Positions 1 to 9,286 of a stretch of DNA of 64,000 nt are shown here, in pieces. The notes under the pieces were generated by a model. That model ran no database searches, was not told the DNA's origin, and worked only from the letters and a program-made list of their open reading frames with translations. This DNA is from Bipolaris cookei (lineage: Eukaryota > Ascomycota > Dothideomycetes > Pleosporales > Pleosporaceae). The stretch is taken from contig NRSV01000107.1 in assembly GCA_002286855.1 (NCBI GenBank), positions 1 through 64,000 on the forward strand, written 5' to 3'. Position 1 is the stretch's first letter. Each line of letters starts with the position of its first letter. A program made the translations under genes and the position numbers.

Positions 1-1726
1 CGTCTGAGTAGATTACTATAGAGTTATCCTCTATCATTTGGATGTAATCCTTGTGCGCGGCTGCCTCTTCTTCTTTAGATTTCTTTGATATAGAGATATT
101 GTAGTTGAGAGTATCCCATGGTCTGAACCTATATGGAATGACTTCTTCTATCTCTATGGTAGGTGGGATGGAGCTCGTGATAGCGCGTAGTTGTCTAGTC
201 TTGTTTGGCTTTTGTGATAGCTGAAGGGTTGTTTTTTGTAACCTTGCAATGGCTTTTGTAATTGGATGGCTTGGAGCTAGTTGTATAGCTCGCAGAGCGT
301 ATTTTCGATTCGTTTGGCTTAGCCGTATGGCTGGTGACGGCAAGCTAGCTTCAATACTTGTTGGGGTAGCTGGAGCTGTTTTAAACACCCCTGGTACCTT
401 TCTACACGCCGCGTTGTGTAGTGGCTGAAGCTGATCTTCTATATAGCTCTGGTTTCGCCAGTAGATTGGCGACCCATAATCTGCAATGCTAGTAACGCAT
501 GCTAGATATAGTTGTCTAATAGCAAAGGGAGATAGACCGCGGTCTATATTCGCTAGTCTCCCTAGTCTATTAAAAGCTGTTTTTGCTTGGCTAGCTCGGA
601 TAGCTACATGTCCTCGGAAGGATAACTTGTTGTCGAGGTGTACCCCTAGCCACTTAATCGTATCTTTGTGGTCGATTTTCTCCTTGCTAGGGAGCTCTAG
701 AGGCTTTTCTTTTCTTCTTTTGTTTTTTGTGAAATGGATCAGCTCTGTTTTCGCTATATCGAATTCTATTGTTAGTTCTTTTCCTTTCGCAACTAGTTTC
801 TTTACCTCTTGTTGGAGTATCTTAACGTTTTTCTTAATGGACATTGAGGAGGCTGTGATTGAGATGTCGTCGATGTAGGAGAGCTGAAAGCTATCTATTT
901 CGTGGAACAGATCTCTGATGTAGATGAGGAAGAAGATTGGAGATACTGGGCTGCCTTGTGGGATGCCCGCGTTAATCTTGCTAAACTATTCTATTTGGCC
1001 GTCAAAGGCGAGCCTTAGAGATCTATTCGATAGAAAGGTCTTAGCCCAAGTGATCAGGCTGATTGGTAGGCCTAGTCTTTTTAGTGTACCTAGGAACTGG
1101 TTGTGCGAAACGCGGTCGAACGCTCCTTTTACATCTAGAAAGACTGTTGATGTTGTGTAGCCTTTTTGTTTTTGGTGCTGGATTTGATCTACAAGAAGTA
1201 GAGCTGCGTCTATAGCTGATTTCTTTAGTCTCCCTCCCATCTGCGAGTCGTGTAGGAGGTTTGTGGTCTCGGCTAGGTAGCCGAGTCTCTTAGCTATAAT
1301 CCGTTCTATTACTTTCCCTAGGCAGCTTAGTAGAGTAATTACTCTATAAGCCTTTGGGATAGAATAGTTGGGTTTGGACGGCTTCTTTAGAATTGCTCCT
1401 GTAGCTCTTCTCCAGCAGGTGGGATGGTATCCGTAGTTGAATAGCAGAGAGTAAGCTTTGAAGAACGTATTTGGCTGAGCTTGGTAGGCGGCTGTGATAA
1501 TTTCCTGTGATAAAGCGTCTGGGCCTGGTGAGCTACTTTTAACTTGATTAGAACACGCGTTTGCGACCCCTAAGTCTGACGAAAATTTCACAATCGTCCA
1601 ATCGTCCGGTCTATATCTTTTACTTTTGCCTAGATTGACGCATCTTTTTGCTAAAGCATCGCTAGAAGCTTGTTCAATCGTAACAGCCGGCTGGTGTGAT
1701 CTTGAAGGCGATGCCACTATACACAC
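1..1726 (-). pseudogene. 5'-truncated LINE ORF2: reverse transcriptase to RNase H
   Basis: Reading leftwards from 1726 one frame gives a non-LTR reverse transcriptase: fingers and palm (KSSSPGPDALS, VFLDVKGAFDRVSH), then GIPQGSPVSP near 950 and the catalytic YIDD near 870, a thumb/connector, and at the window edge IVIYSD, which matches the start of an RNase H domain with its first Asp. The frame is open except for one TAG at 986-988, which fits CAG to TAG. The right end has no ATG and no ORF1 or endonuclease, so the copy is 5'-truncated near 1727-1740. RT followed by RNase H places it near the I/Tad-like LINE clades. It is dead because of truncation and the stop; the other end lies outside the window. 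Confidence 0.88.
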
Positions 1727-1740
1727 ACAATTTATTTACG

Positions 1741-2074
1741 CCCGGCGGCCGAGCCGAAAGGGCTACTAACACTAATCCAACTTTACACTTCTTATGCTAC
1801 GTCTCGGTCTCTTTAGCCCATCTATCTTCATTAGCTCGCTTATTCATGTAGCTTGTTATCCAATTTGGAGCCCTTATATGGTATCATGGCACGCTTCTTC
1901 TCTATCTACTATTATTCCTCATCAGGTGCTCGTGAGTTAGTATTGCTAGTGGCAGACTATCTTAGAGTCGGCTTCTCCAAGAGATTCTCCAAGTGTTCAA
2001 CGTCCTATCTTCGGCGGCTGAAGCGCTGTCTGCCGTTGACTGTACGAGACTGCTGATAAGTTTATGTTAGTGTC
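1741..2074. other. Intergenic sequence between LINE and Fot1-like element
   Basis: No convincing coding region. It lies between the truncated 5' end of the LINE and the left terminal repeat of the next transposon. It may be an older repeat, but I see no terminal structure that supports this. Confidence 0.4.
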
Positions 2075-2484
2075 TAACGTGTTTCACTACCGAACCGGCA
2101 GCCCCACCGAACCGGCAGCTTTCTTACCCTACCCCACCTTCGTAACAATATCACGCAATACCACTATAGTATTTCTTATTAAGTAGAACAAGATATTATT
2201 CTTCAGACGCATCGCTATCCTCTATATCCTCTAATTCTACTTGGCACGTGCGAGAGTTGTGTCCAATTTGGCTGCAACGTCCGCAGCGCCGTTCACTGCG
2301 CACCCTCTTCGCAGGCGTTGCACCCTCATTACACCTGCCAGCCTCTGCCTCAGCGATCTGGTCAGCTATCTGGCCAACTGTCTGGGACCCCTCTGGCTGT
2401 ACGTAGCGCCTCTTGCGAGTTTTTCGCTTTGTTACATCACTAATCATAGCTTCAAGGCGATCAAGTTTCTCGTGCATAGCGGTA

Positions 2485-4852
2485 CCGGACGCCGAAACGC
2501 CGCGGACGGCACAACGCCGGGTTTGCCGTACCAGCACCACAGAACTTGAGGCTGTATAGCTCCATACAAACGCTATTATCGAGAGGTTTTTTAGTGTTGC
2601 AGTCTAGTAATATTGACAATATTTCAATCTATCTATCGATATTTGGCTGGTAGCTTAATGGGGCGTCCACAACGCGAGCGCGGAGGCAGTCGTGCTGCCG
2701 AGCTAGTAGCTGGCTCCGTACTACTACCACCACCACCAGCGATAATATTTTTTGATCTTGGCTTCGTACGGCGTTTGAAGCTAACTTTTTTGCCTATTTG
2801 GGAAATTTTGATAGTTTTTTGTCGCAGACTATGCAAGGATATATCGATATGAGTTACATCCGATGTATGTCGATATTCTACATGTAACAAGCCCCTGCAA
2901 TGGTCGTGTACAAAAGACAGTTGTAGAGAGCACAACATCAAAGGAGAAGAAGAAGATCATACATACAAGACACACAATACACTCATCAATTCACCGCACG
3001 TACGCGTGCAACAAACAAAAACTTCCATTTTCTCACCACACCTACGCGTGCGACATTTTTTGAACTTGTTTGCGGGCGGCTTGGCGGGCTATTCGGTAGG
3101 CAGCTTCTTCAGCTTTCCGCTTCTCGCGCTCTAGTTTTGCCTCCGCCCGCGCTAGTTTTGCCTCCCCCCGCGCGCGCCGCCGCGCCTCTAGTTCTTGAGC
3201 TTTAAGTAACTTTCTCTCTTCTCTAGCCTTGATCGCGATAGATTTTTGGCGCTGTAACTCCTCTTGATCGCGCTGTTTCTGCTCATATAGGCGGCGAGCT
3301 TCGCGCACTTTCTGCGGAGACCAGAAAGTATCTCCACCATAGTAATCGTCGGGTAGCTCAAGTGTACCAGACTGGGTTCGCTGCTTCCGCTGCCTCTCAT
3401 TAATAAGAGCTGCCCGAAGCTGCTTGTTTTCACGCCGAAGAAACGCTGTATCGGCAGTCAGGTTCATCATAATTCTACTAAGCGCTGAAATCGATCTAGA
3501 GCTCTGTTTCTGGCTGGTAGCTTCATTAATTAGCCGCCGAATCGTTCTCCAGTCAGAAGCTGATGCTACTAACGCGTTTCTATTGCTATTAGTAGCTACA
3601 GGTCTAAATTTTTGGAGTATAACTTCTGGATTGAACGGCGATATACTGGTAGCTTCAAAGGCTCGGAGGATAGTAGATTCCTTAAACGCCGCGCGCCAAG
3701 CCCGCCAGAATAGTGGGAAGAAATGGGATTTAGTAATAGGTAGTAGCCCTTGGCTAGTATCCATGAAGCTCGATAGCTCGTTTGAATATGCGGTAGATAG
3801 CGGCTTAAATAGCCCAATATCAAGCGGCTGCAGCGTATGAGTCGAATGCGGCGGGAAGATAGCTAAAAGTATTTTATTCTGATCACAATAGTTAATAAAA
3901 TCTGTTGTTATATGGCTGTGATGCCCGTCCATGAGGAGTAATCGGTAAGAAGATCGAGCTTTTAGCTTAGTAGACGGATCGAACACTTGTTTGAGCCATT
4001 GGATAACGATATTATCGTTTGACCAGCCGGTAGCTGATGCCGTGATTCGGGGGGTATGAATATCTGGATCGAAACCTTGGAGCCATGAATTCTGGATAGA
4101 GCTAGATTTGCTGGAGTATATGATACTCGGATCTAGATACGATCCATCGGCACAGATACATGCGATCACTGTAATCCACTCGCGATCGCCGTCTTGGATA
4201 TTAGATCTTTTCAATCCAGAGCGCAGAGAAGCTTGAGAAAAGATTCTGACTGAGCGGGACTGTACTCCAAGCATGAAGCCCTTCTCATCCATATTATAGA
4301 TATCCCGCGGCTCCACTTTATATTGATCGATTTTTTGGCGCAGAAGCTCAAAATATAGACGATATTTCTTCTCTGAATCTGCCTGGCGGCGGCTGCGATC
4401 AATAGGCGTGGTGCGCTTGAGTAGAATAAGGTGCGGATGGCGATGAACAAAGCTATCAACCCAGTGGTATCCGACCTGCCTCTGGGCCAGCTGCGACGCG
4501 ATATTTCGAATAATATTCCGTGTAGGTGGTAGGCCTCGCTTACTGAGTCTATCTATATATTCGATAAGCTCAGCTTCGTGTTCTGGGTGGAGCGCCTGCC
4601 TATTCTCTGCAGCCGCTTGTCTGGAGGTGGAAATGCCGCGGTGGCGGCGGCTTAGCGTTCCTGGATCAACACCAAATTTTCTCGCAATTTTAGCGTATAC
4701 AAGCTTTTCTCCAGGCTTTAAGGTATCGATAGCAGCAAGCGCAGCGTCAATTGGTTGCATTTTAGTTACGTTGTGGGTGATAAAGTGGATAGAATATTTG
4801 GTGGTTGAACAGCGATCCGGCGTTCTGCCGTCCGCGGCGTTTTAGCGTCCGG
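2485..4852 (-). mobile_element. Intact Fot1/pogo-like DNA transposon B nested in element A
   Basis: A 2368-bp element bounded by terminal inverted repeats of about 35 bp (2485-2519 and 4818-4852) differing at three positions. The left end begins CCGGACGCCGAAACGCCGCG. It is flanked by TA at 2483-2484 and CA at 4853-4854, a TA duplication with one changed base. Removing the element and one dinucleotide restores the reading frame of the host transposase, which fixes the insertion point. The TIRs differ from those of element A, so B is a different family. Confidence 0.9.
3042..4760 (-). CDS. Fot1/pogo-type transposase, full length, element B
   Basis: An uninterrupted 572-residue transposase. The N-terminal half has the CENP-B-like helix-turn-helix (KIARKFGVDPGTLSRR) and a Tc5-type DNA-binding domain (YHWVDSFVHRHP). 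The DDE_1 core has three acidic motifs: NMDEKGF near residue 157, LLLMDGHHSH near 276 and LQPLDIGLFKPL near 311. The C-terminus is a long charged coiled-coil-like tail rich in Arg, Glu and Lys. It lacks the zinc knuckle of family A. There are no stops or frameshifts, unlike every other transposase here, so it could still be functional or be a recent arrival. Downstream on the same strand (2633-2941) a short frame ends in a basic RSRCGRPIKLPAKYR motif; it may be a spliced 3' exon, but this is unproven. Confidence 0.9.
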   Translation of the reverse strand: MQPIDAALAAIDTLKPGEKLVYAKIARKFGVDPGTLSRRHRGISTSRQAAAENRQALHPEHEAELIEYIDRLSKRGLPPTRNIIRNIASQLAQRQVGYHWVDSFVHRHPHLILLKRTTPIDRSRRQADSEKKYRLYFELLRQKIDQYKVEPRDIYNMDEKGFMLGVQSRSVRIFSQASLRSGLKRSNIQDGDREWITVIACICADGSYLDPSIIYSSKSSSIQNSWLQGFDPDIHTPRITASATGWSNDNIVIQWLKQVFDPSTKLKARSSYRLLLMDGHHSHITTDFINYCDQNKILLAIFPPHSTHTLQPLDIGLFKPLSTAYSNELSSFMDTSQGLLPITKSHFFPLFWRAWRAAFKESTILRAFEATSISPFNPEVILQKFRPVATNSNRNALVASASDWRTIRRLINEATSQKQSSRSISALSRIMMNLTADTAFLRRENKQLRAALINERQRKQRTQSGTLELPDDYYGGDTFWSPQKVREARRLYEQKQRDQEELQRQKSIAIKAREERKLLKAQELEARRRARGEAKLARAEAKLEREKRKAEEAAYRIARQAARKQVQKMSHA

Positions 4853-6284
4853 CACCTCTAAGCACCATATTATGAGCTATCTGCTGAGCGCCCTTACTCA
4901 ACTGCTGCATCTGCTCCTTAAGTGAAGTTGTAGGAGACCCTTGCTGGATTTGCATGCGGTTTCGAATAAGCGTAGCCTGTGCCTCCATTTCGTGCGCGTT
5001 GCGCGGCGTTTTCGGCTCCCAGGTAGTGGTCTCTTGCGTTGGTGGAGTCGGCGTACGCAACACGACGTTAAGCTGCGATAAAATAACGTGATAATTGTGT
5101 GGCGTAAGCCCAGCACCTCGAAACCCTCCGCGGATATTCTCTGGTGTAATAGCCTTATAATAGGCCTTTTTGAACGCTGGTAGGGAGGTTTCTTTGCTGA
5201 TATGGTGGATACGATTGCGTGCCAAGACCGAGATAGCATCACCATACGCGCGCTTCAACGGCGAGAAGCAGCCCACATCAAGAGGCTGTAAGAGGTGCGA
5301 CGAGTGGGGAGGCATACAGAGAAGAATTATCTTCATCTCTTCGCAGAGATCTCGAAAAGCTACCGAGCAGTGGCTCTCATGGCCGTCAATAATGAGCAGC
5401 CTATGCGTCCCCATAGGGCGCGCATGGGAATCGAAGTGACGAAGCCAGTCAAGCGCTAGATCGTTGTTCGTCCAGCCAGTAGGACTGACTTGGATTATCC
5501 AGTCGCGTGGCAGATCCTTCGTGAACCAGGTAGAGATCAGAACCTTGCCTGCGAAGATGAGAAACGCTGGGATACGCGTGCCTGTTGCGCCAACGCCTTG
5601 TATCAGCGTAACCCACTCACGATTGCCTGGCTGGATCTTCTATGTTCTTCCTGGTTTGTCTGAGCCTGTAATAACTGACTGTGATAAAATCTTGCCCATA
5701 ATAAAGCCAGTCTCAAAGTTATAGATATCTTCGTCTACGATACCGCACTTCGCCTTTGTATTCTGAACCAGCTCGAACCAGCCCTTAATAAGCGCTGGAT
5801 CTTCGCAGAGAGCTCGCTGGTGATCGTATGGACGGCTTCGGCGCGTACGCAGCTCAGGATTGCGCTGGACAAACCTATCAACCCAGTTCTTGCCAACCTC
5901 CTCCCCGCCACGCTCTCGGAGCAGTCTGTTGGCCATATCTCGCACGTCATCTCTCCCACAGGGTAGTCCTCGCTCAGCCTCGACTATTACACGCCTAGTA
6001 ATAGCCTCCTCTTCTAGTTTTGTTAGGCGCTTAGTTGGTGGTTCGTAGTCGCGTCGACAGAGCTTTCTATTAAGTCGCCGTTGTATCGTCCGTCTTGGCA
6101 CGCTATAGATTAATTCAGCTCGCCTTAGGCTTAAATTTTCGCGTTTTTGGAGATTAGAGATAGCAATAGTAATGTCAGCTTCAGTATAGGTCTTTGGGGT
6201 TTGGTGTTGTTGAGACATTACGCGTTGTTGTTGCGAAGGTAAGGTACTAAGATTTCGTGGGGCGCACACTGGTGAAACACGTTA

Positions 6285-6730
6285 ATGTATTCGGGGCATT
6301 AACAAATTATTTTGTGCCCAATGTTAACTAGTTAAAGGCGTAGGCGTGGAGTTTGTTTATCACAGCTACATACAAGAGAGATATAAGAGAGATAGGTTGG
6401 TTCTACATATCGAGAAGCTTAAAGTTCCTGCGAAACACCTGTCAGAAAGCCTGCGAAGGCTTGTACTAGATGCATATCTCTCACTCTCGAGGTCGACGAA
6501 CAGTTGAGTTCCAACAGTTGTCACTCCGCAAAATATGCAAGACAAATTGGTTGTGGCAACAGAGGGGAGTGAACAACACGGCATAGGATATGCATATGTA
6601 AGGCTCTTGGCGGAGTAATCGACGGGGAACGCGGGGCCCAAGCTCCCTCCGGCCCACTCGGAGCTAGTACTAGCTCTACTACTACGTACTGTACCTACCT
6701 ACTAGGCAACACTCTCAGCCTACACTCGCC
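6285..6730. promoter_or_regulatory. Upstream region of the macro-domain gene
   Basis: 446 bp between transposon A and the macro-domain gene. No gene is supported. It should hold the promoter of the downstream gene; I see no unambiguous TATA or operator. Confidence 0.4.
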
Positions 6731-7721
6731 TTGATGGTATTTAGTCCCGTCATTCGGACACTGCAACGACAAATGGCCAGTGCATATTACCTCGCAAAAA
6801 ACTCGTCAACTCGCTCTCCCACAAGGATGGCAATCACGTCTCTTGACGAGATTCCCACCTTGTCGCTGCTCTACAAACTCAATAAGATAGAACCCGAGGA
6901 TAGACAGCCCAAGGGCATACCATCTGCCACTCTCAACAACAAAATCAGCATAATTCGACAAGACATAACGACTCTCGCTGTTGATGCCATCGTAAACGCT
7001 GCGAGCACGAGTCTTTTGGGTGGCGGCGGAGTGGACGGTGCAATCCACCGTGCGGCTGGGCCCAAACTAATAGAAGAATGCGAGACACTTGACGGATGTA
7101 AGACGGGCAGTGCCAAGATCACGGATGCATACGAACTGCCATGTAAGAAGGTTATCCACGCCGTCGGGCCGATATATTGGAAGGTGGGATCTATCGCAGC
7201 AGAATTGCTGTCAGGTTGCTACCGAAAGAGCCTCGAGCTGGCTGTCGAAAACGGCTGCAAAAGCATTGCATTCTCTGCAATAAGCACTGGTGTCTACGGA
7301 TATCCAAGTCACGAGGCCTGCAGTGTTGCGCTAAAGACAGTTCATGACTTTTTGGTCAAAGAAAGCAGTGCCGAGAAGCTCGACCGAGTCATCTTCTGCA
7401 ATTTCCTCCAGAAGGATGAGGATGCTTATTTCGAGCAGGTTGCGTATGTGACTCTTCCATGATTTCTCATGGTTTGATGCTGACCATAATTTTAGCGACT
7501 ATTTCCCTCCCGTCTCCGACTCAGCGCCCCAAGAAGAGCACGCTACCGAGCCTCTTGCGCTAGCGTCACAACTACCGGATGCTTCGACTATCGACCCTGC
7601 AGAGGCAATAGACTCAGAACAGCCATCGTCCAAAAAGCAGAAAACTGTTGAAAGTGACGACGAATTCGTAGTGGTGGACAAACATGACATTGAAAATGAT
7701 ATGTCCAAGTCGGAATTGTAG
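6731..7721 (+). CDS. Macro-domain protein (ADP-ribosyl hydrolase, MacroD-like)
   Basis: Two exons, 6731-7443 and 7496-7721, with a 52-bp GT-AG intron. Without splicing the frame stops at 7462; with it the reading continues through a 75-residue Ser/Glu-rich acidic tail to TAG at 7719-7721 (312 residues from the first ATG). The macro domain has the ADP-ribose loop [21 protein letters not shown], the IHAVGP segment and the second loop [11 protein letters not shown]. Proteins of this class remove ADP-ribose from proteins or deacetylate O-acetyl-ADP-ribose. In-frame ATGs at 6773 and 6827 are alternative starts; the 6827 start gives [19 protein letters not shown], close to where such proteins commonly begin. 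The longer N-terminus is basic and could be a mitochondrial signal. Confidence 0.88.
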
Positions 7722-8143
7722 AGCACGGGACTGATATGGCTAGTCAACTTGGAACTCTATGAATGTTGTTGAGATGATATCTATTTGAATTGCCATGATG
7801 TGCAGGATAATTTGGGTGCAATGGACGTTATCATCATTGACGTATGAAGTGACTATACCCAAGGTTCAGATTACAAAATATGAACACAAGTACTGCTTCA
7901 ATAAAATATCACATACTTTTTCTACCACTTTGTACATTTATTTTCTTAAACAAAAATCACTCATCATTGAAATCAATACTGGTGACACGTCTCCGTGTAC
8001 ATTCTTCTTCAATTCTAATATCTATACGAGCTACTTTGTCTATAAAATCAACTTCTCGAATGGGAATAGTTTAAATACATGAAACCTACCCCTTAAAAAG
8101 AACACTCCGTATAAGCCAAGAACCTAGTCTAGTCTCAAGCATC
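7722..8143. other. Convergent intergenic region
   Basis: 422 bp of AT-rich DNA between the 3' ends of the macro-domain gene and the membrane protein gene. It presumably contains both 3' UTRs. I see no other gene or repeat. Confidence 0.4.
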
Positions 8144-8890
8144 TCAAGAGCCCGTGGGACGCATCGAAGACGAGCTCTGCGGTGTCTGAGATGCCATCTC
8201 GCCCTGTGGATAGTGTACATCCTGAGGCGAAATATTATTCCGGTAAGCAGGAGCCGGAAACTCTGGCATCATAATAACAACATTACCTTGCTGCGCGGCC
8301 ACATCCGCCGAACTCGCAACAAGCGTACGGGAGCTATTGTTAGTATCTGATTTGAGGATGTTTACATTACCCGGTACACCGGCAGTACGCTCAGCGTCTC
8401 TAGTCTGGTCATCAGAAGAGGAACCAGATGTCTTCTTGATACGCGATCGACGCTGATACGCTTGGACGCAGGCGCCGAGAAGTCCCATCAAAAGCATAAG
8501 GCCGAAGAGGCTTCCGGTGACACCAAAAAAGATCATTACGTGAATCTTGTTCTCTTTGGGGTCAATGTTCCAATTATCTGGTTTAAGCGTAGGTGCTGCG
8601 AATGAGGTTTCGGTAGGTGCTGAGACCGGTGTCTCGGTGGGTGTTGCGTCGCTATACAAGAGCCATGAAGGCTCTGTCCAAGCTGGGTTCGAGGGAAGAG
8701 GGAGGACTGAATCTTCTTGTAGCCGGGCTACAATGCTTGCTTGGGTAGACCCGGATGGAGTCTCAATGGAGCTGGCTTTTGCAATCACTTTGGTTACCTG
8801 GGTGGGCTCGGATGCTGCAACCTGGGTGAGCTCGGATGCTATAGTCTGCATCGGTGCTAGAAGGACTAGCGTCATAGGAGATGTTTGCAT
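8144..8890 (-). CDS. Single-pass membrane protein with Ser/Thr-rich ectodomain
   Basis: A 248-residue protein in one exon. Residues 1-115 are rich in Ser, Thr, Pro and Ala with repeated PTET/APTET motifs, likely O-glycosylated. Residues about 116-142 form one strong transmembrane segment (HVMIFFGVTGSLFGLMLLMG), followed by a basic stop-transfer patch (QRRSRIKK) and a disordered cytoplasmic tail. The layout resembles fungal wall-sensor-like proteins, but no cysteine-rich WSC domain is present and the N-terminus is only a weak signal peptide. I do not recognise a family. An upstream exon encoding a signal peptide is possible. Confidence 0.65.
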   Translation of the reverse strand: MQTSPMTLVLLAPMQTIASELTQVAASEPTQVTKVIAKASSIETPSGSTQASIVARLQEDSVLPLPSNPAWTEPSWLLYSDATPTETPVSAPTETSFAAPTLKPDNWNIDPKENKIHVMIFFGVTGSLFGLMLLMGLLGACVQAYQRRSRIKKTSGSSSDDQTRDAERTAGVPGNVNILKSDTNNSSRTLVASSADVAAQQGNVVIMMPEFPAPAYRNNISPQDVHYPQGEMASQTPQSSSSMRPTGS

Positions 8891-9204
8891 GGTTAGTGTG
8901 GTATTGAGTGTGACAAAATCTCAAAGTCCAAGTAAAAAATTTAAATTCTTGTTTGTGAAGGTTTTGTGAAACTGTAAAGGCTTCTTGTTTGCCTTGCTCT
9001 CTCAGGTGCTGATGTGAATAATCTGATGGTAAGTTGGAAAGTCAAATTTATATTGAGATGTCCTGCATTGTATAGCCAGGTGGGTTGAAGATATTCACAC
9101 ACTTGGTATTGGGGACATGCACAATGTTCAGCAGTGAAATCAAACGCTCATCTGAACAATATTGCGTCTACAATTTAATTACGCAAAAAGATAGAAACTA
9201 TAGT
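8891..9204. other. Intergenic region left of element C
   Basis: 314 bp, AT-rich, presumably the promoter of the membrane protein gene on the minus strand. No gene seen. Confidence 0.35.
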
Positions 9205-9286
9205 TAACGTAAAGCACCACCGAGCCGGACACACCACCGAGCCGGACACTTTTTCTTGGCATCGCGAACATCACTTGCAAAGTAAC

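Larger units (their letters stand above)
2196..6218 (-). pseudogene. Transposase of element A (DDE_1 with C-terminal zinc knuckle), interrupted
   Basis: The start ATG at 6218 (MSQQHQ) matches the start of the copy at 60839. In order: a helix-turn-helix of CENP-B/psq type, a Tc5-type DNA-binding region (VGKNWVDRFVQRNPEL), a DDE_1 core (LLIIDGHESH, LLQPLDVGCFSPLK), a Lys/Arg-rich helix, and a C-terminal CCHC knuckle (CGRCSQIGHNSRTC) at the end. Three lesions: the first catalytic Asp of the NFDETGF-type motif is lost (sequence reads NFETGF near 5713), a TAG interrupts the core at 5640-5642, and element B is inserted at a TA between codons of the C-terminal helix. The frame is otherwise preserved from 6218 to 4853 and from 2482 to 2196, about 550 residues. 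Confidence 0.85.
2077..6282 (-). mobile_element. Fot1/pogo-like DNA transposon A, split by nested element B
   Basis: A Tc1/mariner-superfamily element of the Fot1/pogo type. The ends are short inverted repeats (ACGTGTTTCAC at 2077-2087 and its complement at 6272-6282), flanked by TA on both sides (2075-2076, 6283-6284), the target duplication expected of this superfamily. Just inside the left end an ACCGAACCGGCAG unit appears twice, a subterminal repeat that relatives in this window also have. The element is about 1.84 kb once the nested 2.37-kb element at 2485-4852 is removed. Same TIR family as the elements at 9207, 45750 and 59162. Confidence 0.85.
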
